64,000 nt of DNA from the NCBI RefSeq assembly GCF_016598615.1, contig NZ_CP066831.1, positions 1,488,001 to 1,552,000 of the forward strand. The letters are read 5' to 3'. Shown in pieces: positions 57,033 to 64,000 of this stretch. The position numbers and the translations under genes were made by a program. The notes below the pieces were generated by a model, which saw nothing but the letters and a program-made list of their open reading frames with translations, was not told the DNA's origin and ran no database searches. Source of the DNA: Streptomyces liliifuscus (lineage in GTDB: Bacteria > Actinomycetota > Actinomycetes > Streptomycetales > Streptomycetaceae). Position 1 is the stretch's first letter, and every line of letters starts with the position of its first letter.

Positions 57033-58049
57033 TCAGGTGACGGGTCGGTTGCGGTAGCGGCCGACGAGTTCGCGCGCCGCGGTCTGCATCCGGGCGGGCG
57101 GCAGCCCGTCGGCCAGCAGGGTCAGGTCGTCGACGACCATGTCGCCGATGGTCAGGAAGGCCTCCGGGATGCCGCCCGCGCGATGGGCGGAGAGGACCAG
57201 GCCCTCCAGTCCGCGGGACGGGTCGTCGGCGGCGACGGGTTCGTCGGGCCAGACGTCGATGCCCGCGAGCAGCCTGCCCTCGGCGACCCGCGCGAGCAGC
57301 GCGGGGAAGTCCACGACGGGCGCTCTGCTGACCAGCACGAGCCGGGCGCCGTCGGGCAGCAGGCCGAGTTCCCGCTCGCCGAGGAGATGACGGCTGTCGT
57401 CCGTGACGGTCGCGAGGACGAAGACGAACCGGCTGTGGGACAGGGTCTCGTCGAGGCCGGCCGGGACGAGTCCCTGCTCGCGCAGGACGGCGGCCGGCAG
57501 CCAGGGGTCGTAGACGCGGAGGGTGGGGCGGAAGGGCGCCAGGAGCGGGTGGAGGCTGCGGCCGAGGTTCCCGAATCCGATCAGGCCGACGTCCGCGCCG
57601 CGCAGCAGTACGGCGTCGGTGTTGCCGTCGGACACGTAGCGTTCGCGTCCGGCGCGGAAGGCGCGGTCCTCGCGGCTGATGCCGCGCGCGAGGTCGAGCG
57701 CGAGCCCGAGGGCGTACTCGGCGACGGCCTGGGCGTAGGCCGGTCCGCAGCCGAGGACGTGGATGCCGCGCCGGAAGCACACGTCGTAGTCGACGTTCGG
57801 GAAGAAGTTGCCCTCGACGTTGAGCAGGGCCCTCAACTCGCCCGCCCGGGCGAGACGTTCGGCCGGCAGATCGGGCTGGCCGACGACGGCGAACGCGTCG
57901 GGCAGTGCCTTGTCGAAGGCTTCCTCGGTGTCCGGCTCCACGACTGCGAAGCGATCGTGCAACCGGGTCAGTGCATCCGGGGTGAAGATGCGTTCCTTGG
58001 GGTGCGGGTCGGCTTGCAGGATGACGAGCGGCTTGTGCGGGGTGCTCAC
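57033..58049 (-). CDS. D-isomer-specific 2-hydroxyacid dehydrogenase family protein
   Basis: 338 residues. Rossmann motif VGLIGFGNLGRSLHPLLAPF, VYDPWLP, then LVSRAPVVDFPALLARVAEGRLLAGIDVWPDEP and LSAHRAGGIPEAF with the His. It is diverged from the copy at 35395. GTG 58049 follows AAGGAG. It could act with the HAD phosphatase downstream in a sugar-acid route, which is only an inference from order. Confidence 0.88.
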   Translation of the reverse strand: MSTPHKPLVILQADPHPKERIFTPDALTRLHDRFAVVEPDTEEAFDKALPDAFAVVGQPDLPAERLARAGELRALLNVEGNFFPNVDYDVCFRRGIHVLGCGPAYAQAVAEYALGLALDLARGISREDRAFRAGRERYVSDGNTDAVLLRGADVGLIGFGNLGRSLHPLLAPFRPTLRVYDPWLPAAVLREQGLVPAGLDETLSHSRFVFVLATVTDDSRHLLGERELGLLPDGARLVLVSRAPVVDFPALLARVAEGRLLAGIDVWPDEPVAADDPSRGLEGLVLSAHRAGGIPEAFLTIGDMVVDDLTLLADGLPPARMQTAARELVGRYRNRPVT

Positions 58050-58198
58050 GGCTCTCCTTGCATCCGTCACGGTTCTCGTACAGGCACTGGCGTCGGCCTC
58101 ACGAAACGGTAGCCCGGCGCTGCCGGCACGGCACCATGGCCGAGCGCCCGTCTCCCGTGATCAGTGCCCCGGACAGCTACCACTCATGGGGTGGGGCC

Positions 58199-59107
58199 TC
58201 ACGGTCGGTCGTCGGAGAGCCCCGCCGCGAATCCCAGGATCGCGTCGGCGACCGGGCGCGGGTTCTCCAGCAGCATCGCGTGCGTGCCGTCGATGTCGGC
58301 GACGGTCACCTCGGCACGGCTGTGGGCCAGTTCGGCGAGGTCCCGGGCGAGTCCCTTCGCGTAGGCCGCCATCAGTTCGTCGAACCGGTCGAGGCCCGGG
58401 ACGGACGGGACCGGCCGCAGCGCGCGGCCGAGCAGCAGGGGCCGGTCCATGCGGCGGACGAGCTCGAAGGGGTCGAGCGAGTCGATCTCGGCCAGCATCT
58501 CCAGGGCGTGCTCACGCCCGGGCCGCAACTCCAGCTGCCCGTCGGAGCGTTCGTGGACGGAGCGCCGGACGCCCGCCTCCAGCAGCTCGTACGGGATGCC
58601 CAGTTGCGCGGACATCGCCCTCTGCTGGGCGAGCAGGTCCTTGAGCCCGCCCGGGGGAACCAACTGGCCCGCCACCGTCGCGGCCAACTCCCTTACCTGG
58701 GCGAGCCGTTCCTCGACGTACGCCGGATCGAGGCCGACGTACTGACCGGGCCGGCCCCATCCGTATCCGTCCAGGTTCACCGCGCCCGGAGTGACCCCCG
58801 GGTGGTCCAGGGCGTACCGGACGGCGAGCATCCCGCCGAGCGAGTGGCCGACGGGGAGCGCCCCGGGGATGCCGTGCGTGTCCAGGACCGCCTCGATGTC
58901 GGCGAGCACCTCGGGGATGCTCCACGTGCCGTCCGGCGAGTACCCGTGGCCCCGCAGGTCCACGGCCAGCACGCGGTGGTGGCGGGCGAGAAGCGGGGCG
59001 ACGGCGGCCCAGTCCGCGAGAGTACGGCCGGCGCCGTGCAGCAGCAGGAGCGGGGTGCCCTTGCCGCCGTGGTCTTGGACGGCGAGGGTGACGTGTTCTC
59101 GGATCAT
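58199..59107 (-). CDS. Alpha/beta hydrolase
   Basis: 302 residues. LLLLHGAGRTLADWAAV (oxyanion hole), VDLRGHGYSPDG, nucleophile elbow PVGHSLGGMLAVRYAL, and C-terminal DIDGTHAMLLENP with the His. Upstream TAGTGT ends 6 bases before ATG 59107, with no RBS, so transcription may begin at the start codon (leaderless). Substrate unknown. Confidence 0.88.
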   Translation of the reverse strand: MIREHVTLAVQDHGGKGTPLLLLHGAGRTLADWAAVAPLLARHHRVLAVDLRGHGYSPDGTWSIPEVLADIEAVLDTHGIPGALPVGHSLGGMLAVRYALDHPGVTPGAVNLDGYGWGRPGQYVGLDPAYVEERLAQVRELAATVAGQLVPPGGLKDLLAQQRAMSAQLGIPYELLEAGVRRSVHERSDGQLELRPGREHALEMLAEIDSLDPFELVRRMDRPLLLGRALRPVPSVPGLDRFDELMAAYAKGLARDLAELAHSRAEVTVADIDGTHAMLLENPRPVADAILGFAAGLSDDRP

Positions 59108-59181
59108 GATCAAACACTAGAACGTCCGCTCGGGTGGGCGTTCCTGTGGGGTGACAGGCCTTGTCGTCTCCGGGTGCGGGT

Positions 59182-59216
59182 GGGTGGGGGCTGATCGCGC
59201 AGTTCCCCGCGCCCCT
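59182..59216 (-). repeat. Copy 3 (inverted) of the 33-bp dispersed palindrome
   Basis: On the minus strand it reads aggggcgcggggaactgcgc then gatcagcccccac, one base different from the other copies. Faces copy 4 about 112 bp away. Confidence 0.85.
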
Positions 59217-59328
59217 AGGAAACGGGTGGCTCAGAGACGCTGTCGGCTGACGGCCGTCGTGGGTTGCTCGCGTCCCTGACGGGGCGGGGTGCTGTACCCG
59301 ACCAACCGGCCTCAACCCCCACCCACCC

Positions 59329-59362
59329 AGGGGCGCGGGGAACTGCGCGACCAGCCCCCACC
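59329..59362 (+). repeat. Copy 4 of the 33-bp dispersed palindrome
   Basis: Same core as copies 1 and 2. With copy 3 it forms a long inverted pair upstream of the GH114 gene. Confidence 0.85.
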
Positions 59363-59589
59363 GGACCCGCACCCGACAACACACCGGCCCCGGCGGAGCC
59401 ACCCCACAAACCTGCGCGGACTTGACGCGCAGAAATTCGCACGGTTTGATCCAGGACGTGCCCAGGCCCCCGGCCCGGCACGCAGAGGTACGCCCAGCCG
59501 GTATCGGACAAGGTTCTCAGTCCGGCCAAAGTCGCCAGGACCGTCACGGGGTCCGAGGCGGGGACGTACTCGCGATTGATGGAGCGGAC

Positions 59590-60435
59590 ATGCCCGTCAA
59601 GCGTGGCGCCCGCGTGGAAGTGCTCAGGGCGGTCGCTGCCCTGATCGTCCTCGCCGCACTGGCTTCCTGTACGTCGGATCCGGACGACAAGGGTCCGGCC
59701 GAGTCGACGAGGCCGAGCCCGAAGGCCGTTCGGCTGCCCCCCGTGCACGCCGGTTTCGACTACCAGATCGGCGGCGCCTATCCGCCGCCCGCCGGCGTCC
59801 GTATCGTCGCCCGCGACCGCAAGGCCGAACCCGCGCGCGGCCTCTACAACATCTGTTACGTCAACGCGTTCCAGGCCCAGCCGGACGAACGGGACGACTG
59901 GCCCGCCGACCTGCTGCTGCGGGACAAGAAGGGCAAGGTCGTCGTCGACGGCGACTGGGACGAGGCCCTGCTCGACATCGGCACGCCCGCCAAGCGCGAA
60001 CGCGTCGCGGACCGGGTCGACGAGTGGATCGACGGCTGCGCGGACAAGGACTACGACGCCGTCGAGCCGGACAACTTCGACAGCTTCACCCGCTCCCGCG
60101 GGCTGCTCAGCGCGGCCGACGCCACCGCCTTCATCAGGCTGCTCTCGGACCACGCGCACTCCCGGGGCCTGGCCATCGGGCAGAAGAACACCGTGGAGCT
60201 GGCCGGTCAACGAGGCCGTACGGGGCTCGACTTCGCGGTGGCGGAGGAGTGCGGCGAGTACGACGAGTGCGGTGAGTACGCGGAGGCGTTCGACGACCGG
60301 GTCGTCGTGATCGAGTACACCGACAACGGTTTCAGGAAGGCCCGGTCGGGCTTCGGTGACCGGCTGAGCATCGTGCGCCGGGATGTGCTGGTGTCGACGC
60401 CGGACAGCGCCGACTACGTCCGCAAGACCCGCTGA
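59590..60435 (+). CDS. GH114 endo-alpha-1,4-polygalactosaminidase-like lipoprotein
   Basis: 281 residues. Lipobox LAALASC marks a lipoprotein. The GH114 pattern follows: FDYQIGGAYPPPAGVRIVARDRKAEP, YNICYVNAFQAQPDE, then AVEPDNFDSFTRSRGL and GLAIGQKNTVEL, VAEECGEYDEC, with conserved acidic residues. GH114 enzymes cut galactosaminogalactan, the cationic polymer of moulds and some bacteria. ATG 59590 follows GGAGCGGAC. First gene of a polar set with a binding protein, two permeases and a PfkB kinase. Confidence 0.88.
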   Translation: MPVKRGARVEVLRAVAALIVLAALASCTSDPDDKGPAESTRPSPKAVRLPPVHAGFDYQIGGAYPPPAGVRIVARDRKAEPARGLYNICYVNAFQAQPDERDDWPADLLLRDKKGKVVVDGDWDEALLDIGTPAKRERVADRVDEWIDGCADKDYDAVEPDNFDSFTRSRGLLSAADATAFIRLLSDHAHSRGLAIGQKNTVELAGQRGRTGLDFAVAEECGEYDECGEYAEAFDDRVVVIEYTDNGFRKARSGFGDRLSIVRRDVLVSTPDSADYVRKTR

Positions 60436-60447
60436 CGGAGGCTCCCG

Positions 60448-61770
60448 ATGACTCGGACCCGAGGTGTGTTGTGCCCTGTTGAGCGCCGCGGCCTGCTCAA
60501 AGGAGCCGCCGCTGTCGCCGCCGCGCCGCTGCTGGGCGCCTGTTCGCAAGGCGCGTCCGACGGTGTGGGTGCCGACGGGAAAGTGACCGTGGAGCTGTGG
60601 CACGGCCAGGTCGACATCGCCAAGGACGCGATACAGACGCTGGTCACGGAGTTCAACCGGACGCATCCGAGGATCCGGGTGGACGCCGGTGGCGGCGGGG
60701 TCGTCTCCGACGCGATGCTGCAGAAGGTGACGGCCGCGCTGGCCGCCGGCTCGTACCCGGACATCGCCTACATCTTCGGCTCCGACCTCGCCAGCATCGC
60801 CCGCAGCCCCCGGGTCGTCGATCTGACCGACGCGATGCGCGGCGGCCCCACGGCCTGGAACAGCTTCTGGGCGCCGGTGCGCGAGGCGGTCACCGTCAAC
60901 GGCAAGGTGCGGGCCGCTCCCGCGCTTCTCGACTCGCTGGCCGTCGTCTACAACAGGAAGCTGTTCCGGCAGGCCGGTGTCCCCTTCCCCGAAGCGGGCT
61001 GGACCTGGGACGAATTCACCGACACGGCAAGGAAGTTGACCGACTCCGGCCGGGGCGTCTTCGGAACGGGCTGGCCCGGCACGGGCGACGAGGACACGGT
61101 CTGGCGGCTGTGGCCGATGATCTGGGACCTGGGCGGTGACGTCGTCGCAGCCGACGGCAGGAGCATCGGCTTCGCCGGCCAGGGCGTCCGGGCGCTCGAC
61201 ACCCTGCGGCGACTCGTCGAGGACAAGAGCGTGTACGTCGATCCGAAGCCCGGCGGCGAGCAGATGTACCAGGTGTTCCTGGGCGGCCGGATGGCGATGG
61301 TGGCGACCGGGCCCTGGCAGCTGCCGGACATCCTGGACGCCGAGGTGGACTACGACGTCGTACCGCTGCCGTCCTACAGCGGGCGGCCGGTGACGATCTC
61401 GGGCCCCGACACCTGGACCGTCTTCGACAATGGCTCCGCGCGCTCGCGGGCAGCCGTGGAGTTCGTCCAGTGGATGATGCGGCCGGAGCAGGACGCCCGG
61501 TGGGACATCCGGGCCGGGAGCCTGCCCCTCGGTTCCGCCACGGAACGGCAGCCGCAGTGGCGGAAGCACTCCCAACAGACCACGGGGCTCAGGGTGTTCA
61601 CCGACGCGCTGGACTCCGCCCGGGTCCGGCCCGTCCATGCCGCGTATCCGCAGATCTCCCAGGCGCTCGGCGAGGCGATCGTCTCCGTCCTGCTCGGCAG
61701 GGACTCCCCCACCGACGCGCTGCGCCGGTGCGCCGACAAGGCCGACGCGGCACTGCTCATTCCGCGCTGA
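60448..61770 (+). CDS. Extracellular sugar-binding lipoprotein (CUT1 type)
   Basis: 440 residues. Tat-like lipoprotein signal (ERRGLLKGAAAVAAAPLLGAC in part) and family-1 binding-protein pattern: VTVELWHGQVDIAKDAIQTLVTEFNRTHP, YPDIAYIFGSDLASIA, ALLDSLAVVYNRKLFRQAGVPFP, GRMAMVATGPWQLPDI. Starts 12 bp after the GH114 gene with a CGGAGG RBS. Probably binds the oligosaccharides released by GH114. Confidence 0.93.
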   Translation: MTRTRGVLCPVERRGLLKGAAAVAAAPLLGACSQGASDGVGADGKVTVELWHGQVDIAKDAIQTLVTEFNRTHPRIRVDAGGGGVVSDAMLQKVTAALAAGSYPDIAYIFGSDLASIARSPRVVDLTDAMRGGPTAWNSFWAPVREAVTVNGKVRAAPALLDSLAVVYNRKLFRQAGVPFPEAGWTWDEFTDTARKLTDSGRGVFGTGWPGTGDEDTVWRLWPMIWDLGGDVVAADGRSIGFAGQGVRALDTLRRLVEDKSVYVDPKPGGEQMYQVFLGGRMAMVATGPWQLPDILDAEVDYDVVPLPSYSGRPVTISGPDTWTVFDNGSARSRAAVEFVQWMMRPEQDARWDIRAGSLPLGSATERQPQWRKHSQQTTGLRVFTDALDSARVRPVHAAYPQISQALGEAIVSVLLGRDSPTDALRRCADKADAALLIPR

Positions 61771-61838
61771 CCCCGCACGGATCCAAGCCCCGCACGGATC
61801 CAAGCCCCGCACGGATCCAGGCTCCTCACGGATCCCTC
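61771..61838. repeat. Four 17-bp tandem repeats
   Basis: Unit CCCCGCACGGATCCAAG: two exact copies, a third with one change and a degenerate fourth. It begins directly after the binding-protein stop, in the gap before the permease gene. Confidence 0.9.
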
Positions 61839-61884
61839 GCTCGACCTGTGCTGATCCCGCGCTGTACCAAGGGAGGAAGGCCGT

Positions 61885-62853
61885 ATGACATCACTGCCCC
61901 GCGCCATCACCCTCGCGCCGCAGTCCCAGCCCCGGGCGCCGGCCGTCTCACGGCGCGGCGCGCGGCGGCGCGCCCGGCGGGAGAAGGCCACCGCCTGGGC
62001 GTTCATCGCCCCTTCGGTTCTCGTCATCCTGGGCCTGGGCATCGTCCCGGTCGTCTGGTCGCTGCTGCTGTCGTTCCGCGCCGACGACCTGGTCACGCCG
62101 GGCCGCTGGGTGGGCCTCGACAACTACCGGGCGCTGGCCCAGGACCCCAACTTCCATACGGCGGTGGGCAATACGCTGCTGTACGCGGCGCTGTTCGTGC
62201 CGCTGAGCCTGCTCGGCGGTCTGGCGCTCGCGCTCGCCCTCAACCGGCGTATCCGGTTCATCGGCCTCTACCGGACCCTGCTCTTCATCCCGTTCGTGGT
62301 GTCCGCGGCCGCGCAGGGCGTGCTGTTCTCCTTCATCCTCGATCCGGAGTTCGGCGCGGCCAACTCGCTGCTGCACAAGTTCGGCATCTCGCCGCAGGGT
62401 TTCCTCACCGACCCCGACCAGGCGATCCACCTACTGGTCCTGATCTCGCTGTGGAGCGGCGTCGGCTTCTGCGTGGTCGTCTATCTCGCCGCGCTGCAGG
62501 ACGTACCGCGCGAACTCGTCGAGGCCGCCCGTATCGACGGCGCCGGCCGGTGGCGCGTACTGCGGCACATCACACTCCCGGCCCTCACACCTGTGACGGT
62601 CTTCCTGTTGCTGTGGCAGCTGATCACCGCGCTCCAGGTCTTCGACCTCGTGTACGTGACCACGAAGGGCGGCCCGCTCGGCTCGACGACCGTGATCGTG
62701 TACTTCGTCTGGCAGCAGGCGTTCCAGATGTTCACGGCCGGGTACGGGGCCGCCGCCGCGTACGTCCTCGCGCTGGCCCTGCTGGTCGCGGGGGTGGGCC
62801 TGCGTGTCGTCCGGCGCCGGCAGGGGCGCGTCGTGGAAGGAGCCCTCCGATGA
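61885..62853 (+). CDS. Carbohydrate ABC permease (MalF/UgpA-type)
   Basis: 322 residues, basic N-terminus, six membrane helices, EAA loop EAARIDGAGRWRVLRHITLPALTPV. WVGLDNYRAL after the first periplasmic loop is typical. ATG has an AGGGAGGAAGG RBS. Stop overlaps the next start (ATGA). Confidence 0.94.
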   Translation: MTSLPRAITLAPQSQPRAPAVSRRGARRRARREKATAWAFIAPSVLVILGLGIVPVVWSLLLSFRADDLVTPGRWVGLDNYRALAQDPNFHTAVGNTLLYAALFVPLSLLGGLALALALNRRIRFIGLYRTLLFIPFVVSAAAQGVLFSFILDPEFGAANSLLHKFGISPQGFLTDPDQAIHLLVLISLWSGVGFCVVVYLAALQDVPRELVEAARIDGAGRWRVLRHITLPALTPVTVFLLLWQLITALQVFDLVYVTTKGGPLGSTTVIVYFVWQQAFQMFTAGYGAAAAYVLALALLVAGVGLRVVRRRQGRVVEGALR

Positions 62854-63743
62854 GCACGCGTCCGATGAGCACGCCGCCGACGAGTGCGCTCAAGGTGGGC
62901 GCGCGGGGGGTGAGTTGGCGCAGGGTGAGCGGGCGTGGGGCTAGCCCCTGGCATCTGCTGCTCGCCCCGCTGGCGCTGGCGTTCGCGCTGCCGCTGGTGT
63001 GGCTCGTGCTGAGCTCGGTGATGACGAACGCGGAGATCAACCGGTTCCCGCCGGCGCTGTGGCCCGACGGCATCGATCTGGGCGGCTACCGGTATGTGCT
63101 GGGCAACGCGATGTTCCCGCGCTGGTTCGCGAACTCGCTGATCGTCGCGTCGGTCGCCGTGGTGTCGAATCTGCTGCTCGGGTCGCTCGGCGGCTACGCG
63201 TTCGCGCGGATGCGGTTCGCGGGGTCGCGGGTGCTGCTCGGGCTGATGCTGGCGACCATGGTCATCCCGTTCCAGCTGACGATGATCCCGACCTTCCTGG
63301 TGATGAAGTGGCTCGGTCTGATCGACACGCTGGGCGCGCTGATCGTGCCGTCGCTGGTGACACCCTTCGCCGTGTTCCTTTTCCGGCAGTTCTTCCTGAC
63401 GCTGCCGAGGGAGATCGAGGAGGCCGCCTGGATCGACGGGTGTTCGCGGCTGCGGGTCCTCTTCTCGATCGTCATGCCGCTGGCCAGGCCCGCCCTCGCG
63501 ACGGTCGCGGTGCTGACGTTCCTCACCACGTGGAACGACCTGTCCTGGCCGCTCATCGCGATCAACCACGACACGCAGTACACGCTCCAGCTGGGCCTGA
63601 CCACCTTCCAGGGGCAGCACCACGCACGGTGGTCCGCGGTGATGGCGGGCAACGTCATCACCGTGCTGCCGGTGCTGGTGGCGTTCCTGCTGGCGCAGAA
63701 GACGTTCGTCCAGTCGCTCACGTCCAGCGGACTGAAGGGGTAG
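62850..63743 (+). CDS. Carbohydrate ABC permease (MalG/UgpE-type)
   Basis: 297 residues, six helices, EAA loop EAAWIDGCSRLRVLFSIVMPLARPALA and NDLSWPLI near the end. ATG 62850 is coupled to the previous stop and has GAAGGAG eight bases upstream; the frame extends far upstream but overlaps other genes. No ATPase is in the operon, so a shared MsiK-like ATPase is likely. Confidence 0.93.
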   Translation: MSTRPMSTPPTSALKVGARGVSWRRVSGRGASPWHLLLAPLALAFALPLVWLVLSSVMTNAEINRFPPALWPDGIDLGGYRYVLGNAMFPRWFANSLIVASVAVVSNLLLGSLGGYAFARMRFAGSRVLLGLMLATMVIPFQLTMIPTFLVMKWLGLIDTLGALIVPSLVTPFAVFLFRQFFLTLPREIEEAAWIDGCSRLRVLFSIVMPLARPALATVAVLTFLTTWNDLSWPLIAINHDTQYTLQLGLTTFQGQHHARWSAVMAGNVITVLPVLVAFLLAQKTFVQSLTSSGLKG

Positions 63744-63748
63744 CCGCC

Positions 63749-64000
63749 TTGTCCCGTTCCTTCGACCTCCTGGTGATCGGTGACGTCAATCCCGATGTCG
63801 TGGTGGGTCCTGTGCCCCGCGCGATGGCCTTCGGCCAGCGTGAACAGCTCGTCGAGCGGGGTGGGCTGGTCCTCGGCGGCTCGGCGGCCATCATGGCGTG
63901 CGGCGCCGCACGGCTGGGGCTGCGGGTGGCCTTCGCCGGGCGAGTGGGAGACGATCCCGCGGGCGCGTTCGTCCGCGGAGCGCTCACCGACCGCGGCGTC
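63749..64000 (+). CDS. PfkB-family sugar kinase, 3' end outside window
   Basis: 84 residues seen. TTG 63749 follows GAAGGGG and lies 5 bp after the permease stop. The N-terminus is typical: FDLLVIGDVNPDVVVG and GGSAAIMACGAARLGLRVAFAGRVGDDPAG (ribokinase/PfkB first signature). It would phosphorylate the imported sugar. With GH114 upstream, a galactosamine or tagatose-type substrate is possible but unproven. Confidence 0.88.
   Translation, partial: MSRSFDLLVIGDVNPDVVVGPVPRAMAFGQREQLVERGGLVLGGSAAIMACGAARLGLRVAFAGRVGDDPAGAFVRGALTDRGV

Larger units (their letters stand above)
59108..59589. other. Intergenic region before the GH114 operon
   Basis: 482 bp with no supported gene. It holds two oppositely oriented copies of the dispersed palindrome (59182 and 59329) and must contain the GH114 operon promoter, which I cannot place with confidence. 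Confidence 0.6.

Overview
The window is about 64 kb of very GC-rich DNA with dense genes, frequent GTG/TTG starts, 4-nt ATGA/GTGA gene overlaps and long-stem terminators. The gene content points to a Streptomyces or close relative: a subtilisin-inhibitor-like (SSI) protein, SpoIIE-type phosphatases, an ECF41 sigma factor, a CebR-type 14-bp box before a GH9 cellulase, and sigma-like proteins fused to ricin lectins. I see no rRNA, tRNA, CRISPR array, transposase, integrase or prophage. It looks like ordinary chromosome rich in accessory, secretion and carbohydrate functions.

Layout. (1) 1-11 kb: the end of a GAF/SpoIIE phosphatase, a secreted S1 protease, a hotdog thioesterase, a DJ-1/PfpI protein, then the most distinctive locus: a 71-residue peptide with a double-glycine leader, an intercistronic hairpin, a HlyD-like adaptor, a C39-peptidase ABC exporter and a second ABC exporter (NHLM-type secretion trio) with no recognisable modification enzyme. 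(2) 11-20 kb: ArsR/SRPBCC pair, alpha/beta hydrolase divergent from a DHA2 MFS pump over two palindromes, then a family-5 binding protein, a fused double permease and an MFS protein with no ATPase. (3) 20-29 kb: GNAT, a possible anti-sigma-like protein, a STAS protein, and a LacI-regulated operon (two LplB/YtcP-type permeases, binding protein, LacI, DUF2264 enzyme) with AAACGTTT palindromes before it. (4) 29-36 kb: tandem-MerR regulator, a 63-aa protein, an SSI inhibitor, a protein with an inverted repeat across its start, an NCS1 permease, a lactate-monooxygenase/hydroxyacid-dehydrogenase pair. (5) 36-51 kb: two paralogous sigma-like/zinc-finger/transmembrane/ricin-lectin proteins flank a toxin-antitoxin pair, an ECF41 sigma coupled to a stand-alone cytochrome b, a large secreted GH2 and a PAS-PAS-GAF-PP2C-HATPase protein. 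(6) 51-59 kb: SLC13/ArsB-like permease, GH9 cellulase behind a CebR box, AraC/PhyH pair, HAD phosphatase, hydroxyacid dehydrogenase, alpha/beta hydrolase. (7) 59-64 kb: GH114 polygalactosaminidase-like lipoprotein, binding protein, two permeases and a PfkB kinase cut by the window end, which together look like an uptake and use operon for galactosamine-type oligosaccharides.

Recurring themes are carbohydrate capture (GH2, GH9, GH114, DUF2264, two CUT1-type ABC systems, two lectin sensors), partner-switching stress signalling (two SpoIIE proteins, STAS, possible anti-sigma protein) and peptide/protease biology (S1 protease, SSI inhibitor, double-glycine peptide exporter). Four copies of a 33-bp imperfect palindrome and three 16-17-bp tandem arrays occupy gene ends and gaps. 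Function calls rest on motif reading only; no database search was run.
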